Positions 7,155-7,500 of a DNA stretch of 7,500 nucleotides are shown here, piece by piece. The position numbers were made by a program, and so were the translations under genes. Source of the stretch: Thermoplasmatota archaeon (GTDB lineage Archaea > Thermoplasmatota > Thermoplasmata > GCA-020350865 > JAUVCJ01). The notes under the pieces were generated by a model. The model ran no database searches and had not been told where the DNA came from. It worked only from the letters and a program-made list of their open reading frames with translations. The DNA lies in the NCBI GenBank assembly GCA_030595765.1, contig JAUVCJ010000090.1:1-7500 (forward strand), read 5' to 3'. Numbering within the stretch: position 1 is the stretch's first letter; each line of letters opens with the position of its first letter.

Positions 7155-7371
7155 TGGTCGCGTGACAGTAACGGCCCGGGGTGAACAGTGATCCTCGATT
7201 TCCACTGTGGCGTACACAACATGGAGTTGCAAGAAAACCGGTGGGTCTTTTATGCAGGCCTCGTGACCTCTTGCTTCCGACACTCGACCGACCAGCGGTG
7301 ATATCAGTGGACAAGTTCTACATATCATCTAATTTGTGTGTAAGTAATAAAAAAGCTATCCGCCAATATTA
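7115..7371 (+). other. Predicted pre-16S rRNA 5' leader
   Basis: The stretch between the candidate promoters and the mature 16S end has no gene and is rich in local inverted repeats, as expected for a pre-rRNA leader that folds during processing. Visible hairpins: 7136-7159 (GACC and ACAT with ATGT and GGTC, one bulged A), 7185-7208 (ACAGTG/CACTGT) and 7297-7329. The left half of the long 16S processing stem should also lie here, but its partner is after the 16S gene, outside the window, so the cleavage motif cannot be placed. An A6 run at 7349-7354 lies close to the mature end. Confidence 0.55.
7297..7329 (+). other. Strong leader hairpin 42 bases before mature 16S
   Basis: GGTGATAT (7297-7304) pairs with ATATCATC (7322-7329) over 8 bp including one G-U. 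After a two-base bulge (CA, 7305-7306), GTGGA (7307-7311) pairs with TTCTAC-end bases 7317-7321 over 5 bp with one G-U, closing a five-base loop (CAAGT). It is the longest local fold I found in the leader. It may aid pre-rRNA folding or processing; no named motif is recognised. Confidence 0.6.
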
Positions 7372-7500
7372 ATTCCGGTTGATCCTGCCGGAGGCCACCG
7401 CTATTGGAATTCGATTAAGCCATGCGAGTCGAGAGGGTTCGGCCCTCGGCATACGGCTCAGTAACACGCGAACAATCTACCCTGAGGTGGGGAATAACCC
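7372..7500 (+). rRNA. 16S ribosomal RNA, 5' end (partial, runs off the right edge)
   Basis: The small-subunit rRNA gene begins at ATTCCGGTTGATCCTGCCGG (7372-7391), the near-universal start of archaeal 16S genes. It continues with TTAAGCCATGCGAGTCGAG (helix 3-6 region), a short helix-6 hairpin (GAGGG-TTCG-CCCTC style), ACGGCTCAGTAACACG (7453-7468), and the CTACCCTGAGGTGGGGAATAACCC block at the right edge. Only about the first 129 of roughly 1,470 bases are present. The phrase TATTGGAATTCGATTAAGCC resembles Thermoplasmata-type 16S sequences. It is co-directional with the protease gene. Confidence 0.97.

Larger units (their letters stand above)
6785..7371. other. 587-base spacer between the protease gene and the 16S rRNA gene; no credible protein gene
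   Basis: No open frame here has a plausible start signal, a recognisable motif or natural-looking composition. The content is ordered: terminator candidate (about 6810), tandem 35-bp repeats (6816-6954), a sequence with dyad symmetry and a pyrimidine-rich tract (7003-7082), TATA-like elements (7085-7154), then the rRNA leader up to 7371. I looked for a tRNA in this spacer and saw no T-arm (GTTCGAATC-like) or acceptor pairing. Confidence 0.8.

Noticed and set aside
7086..7328. 80-codon minus-strand frame before the 16S gene (and a 64-codon frame overlapping it)
   Set aside because: It covers the predicted rRNA promoter and leader, has no domain signal and two overlapping frames compete for the same bases.
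7115..7371. tRNA gene in front of 16S
   Set aside because: No T-loop consensus, no anticodon arm and no 7-bp acceptor pairing could be found.
7181..7372. 63-codon plus-strand frame
   Set aside because: It lies within the predicted pre-rRNA leader and ends at the first base of 16S; no ribosome-binding site or protein motif is visible.
1..7500. Mobile element, toxin-antitoxin or defence system
   Set aside because: No transposase, integrase, terminal inverted repeats with target duplication, or defence-type motifs occur; both genes are of core or surface-protein type.

Overview
The window looks like a chromosomal segment of an uncultured euryarchaeal-type archaeon, most probably a member of Thermoplasmatota. 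Two signals point there. The right edge carries the 5' end of an archaeal 16S rRNA gene, with the archaeal ATTCCGGTTGATCCTGCCGG start and the ACGGCTCAGTAACACG block. The large protein ends in an aspartate-rich calcium stalk of the 'FPLD..EW.D.DGDG.GDN' style that is common in surface proteins of that phylum. The phylum call is recognition by eye, not a tree.

Layout, left to right. (1) Positions 2-6784 (+) are one giant reading frame that is open to the left edge of the window, so its true start lies outside. It encodes a secreted, membrane-anchored subtilisin-family (S8) serine protease. Residue numbers here count from the first in-window Met at 116. The order is: linker, I9-like propeptide (about 51-155), S8 catalytic domain (D193, H241, N340, S440), a beta-sandwich (about 500-604), about 445 unassigned residues, an Ig-like domain, a CARDB-like domain, seven cadherin-like/Ig-like repeats separated by NDPP-type hinges, a PKD domain, a thrombospondin-type-3-like calcium stalk, one transmembrane helix and a short cytoplasmic tail with an 8-residue repeat. 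(2) Positions 6785-7371 are a spacer of 587 bases with no credible gene. It holds a T-run terminator candidate, four tandem copies of a ~35-bp repeat, a set of competing inverted repeats, three TATA-like elements and a structured pre-rRNA leader with a strong 13-bp hairpin. (3) Positions 7372-7500 (+) are the first 129 bases of the 16S rRNA gene, cut by the right edge.

The two genes are co-directional but have no evident functional link. The spacer reads as the end of a surface-protease transcription unit followed by an independent rRNA promoter region. No mobile element, CRISPR array, defence system or tRNA is visible. The most novel material is the long unassigned stretch of the protease and the 35-bp tandem array between the protease and the rRNA promoter.
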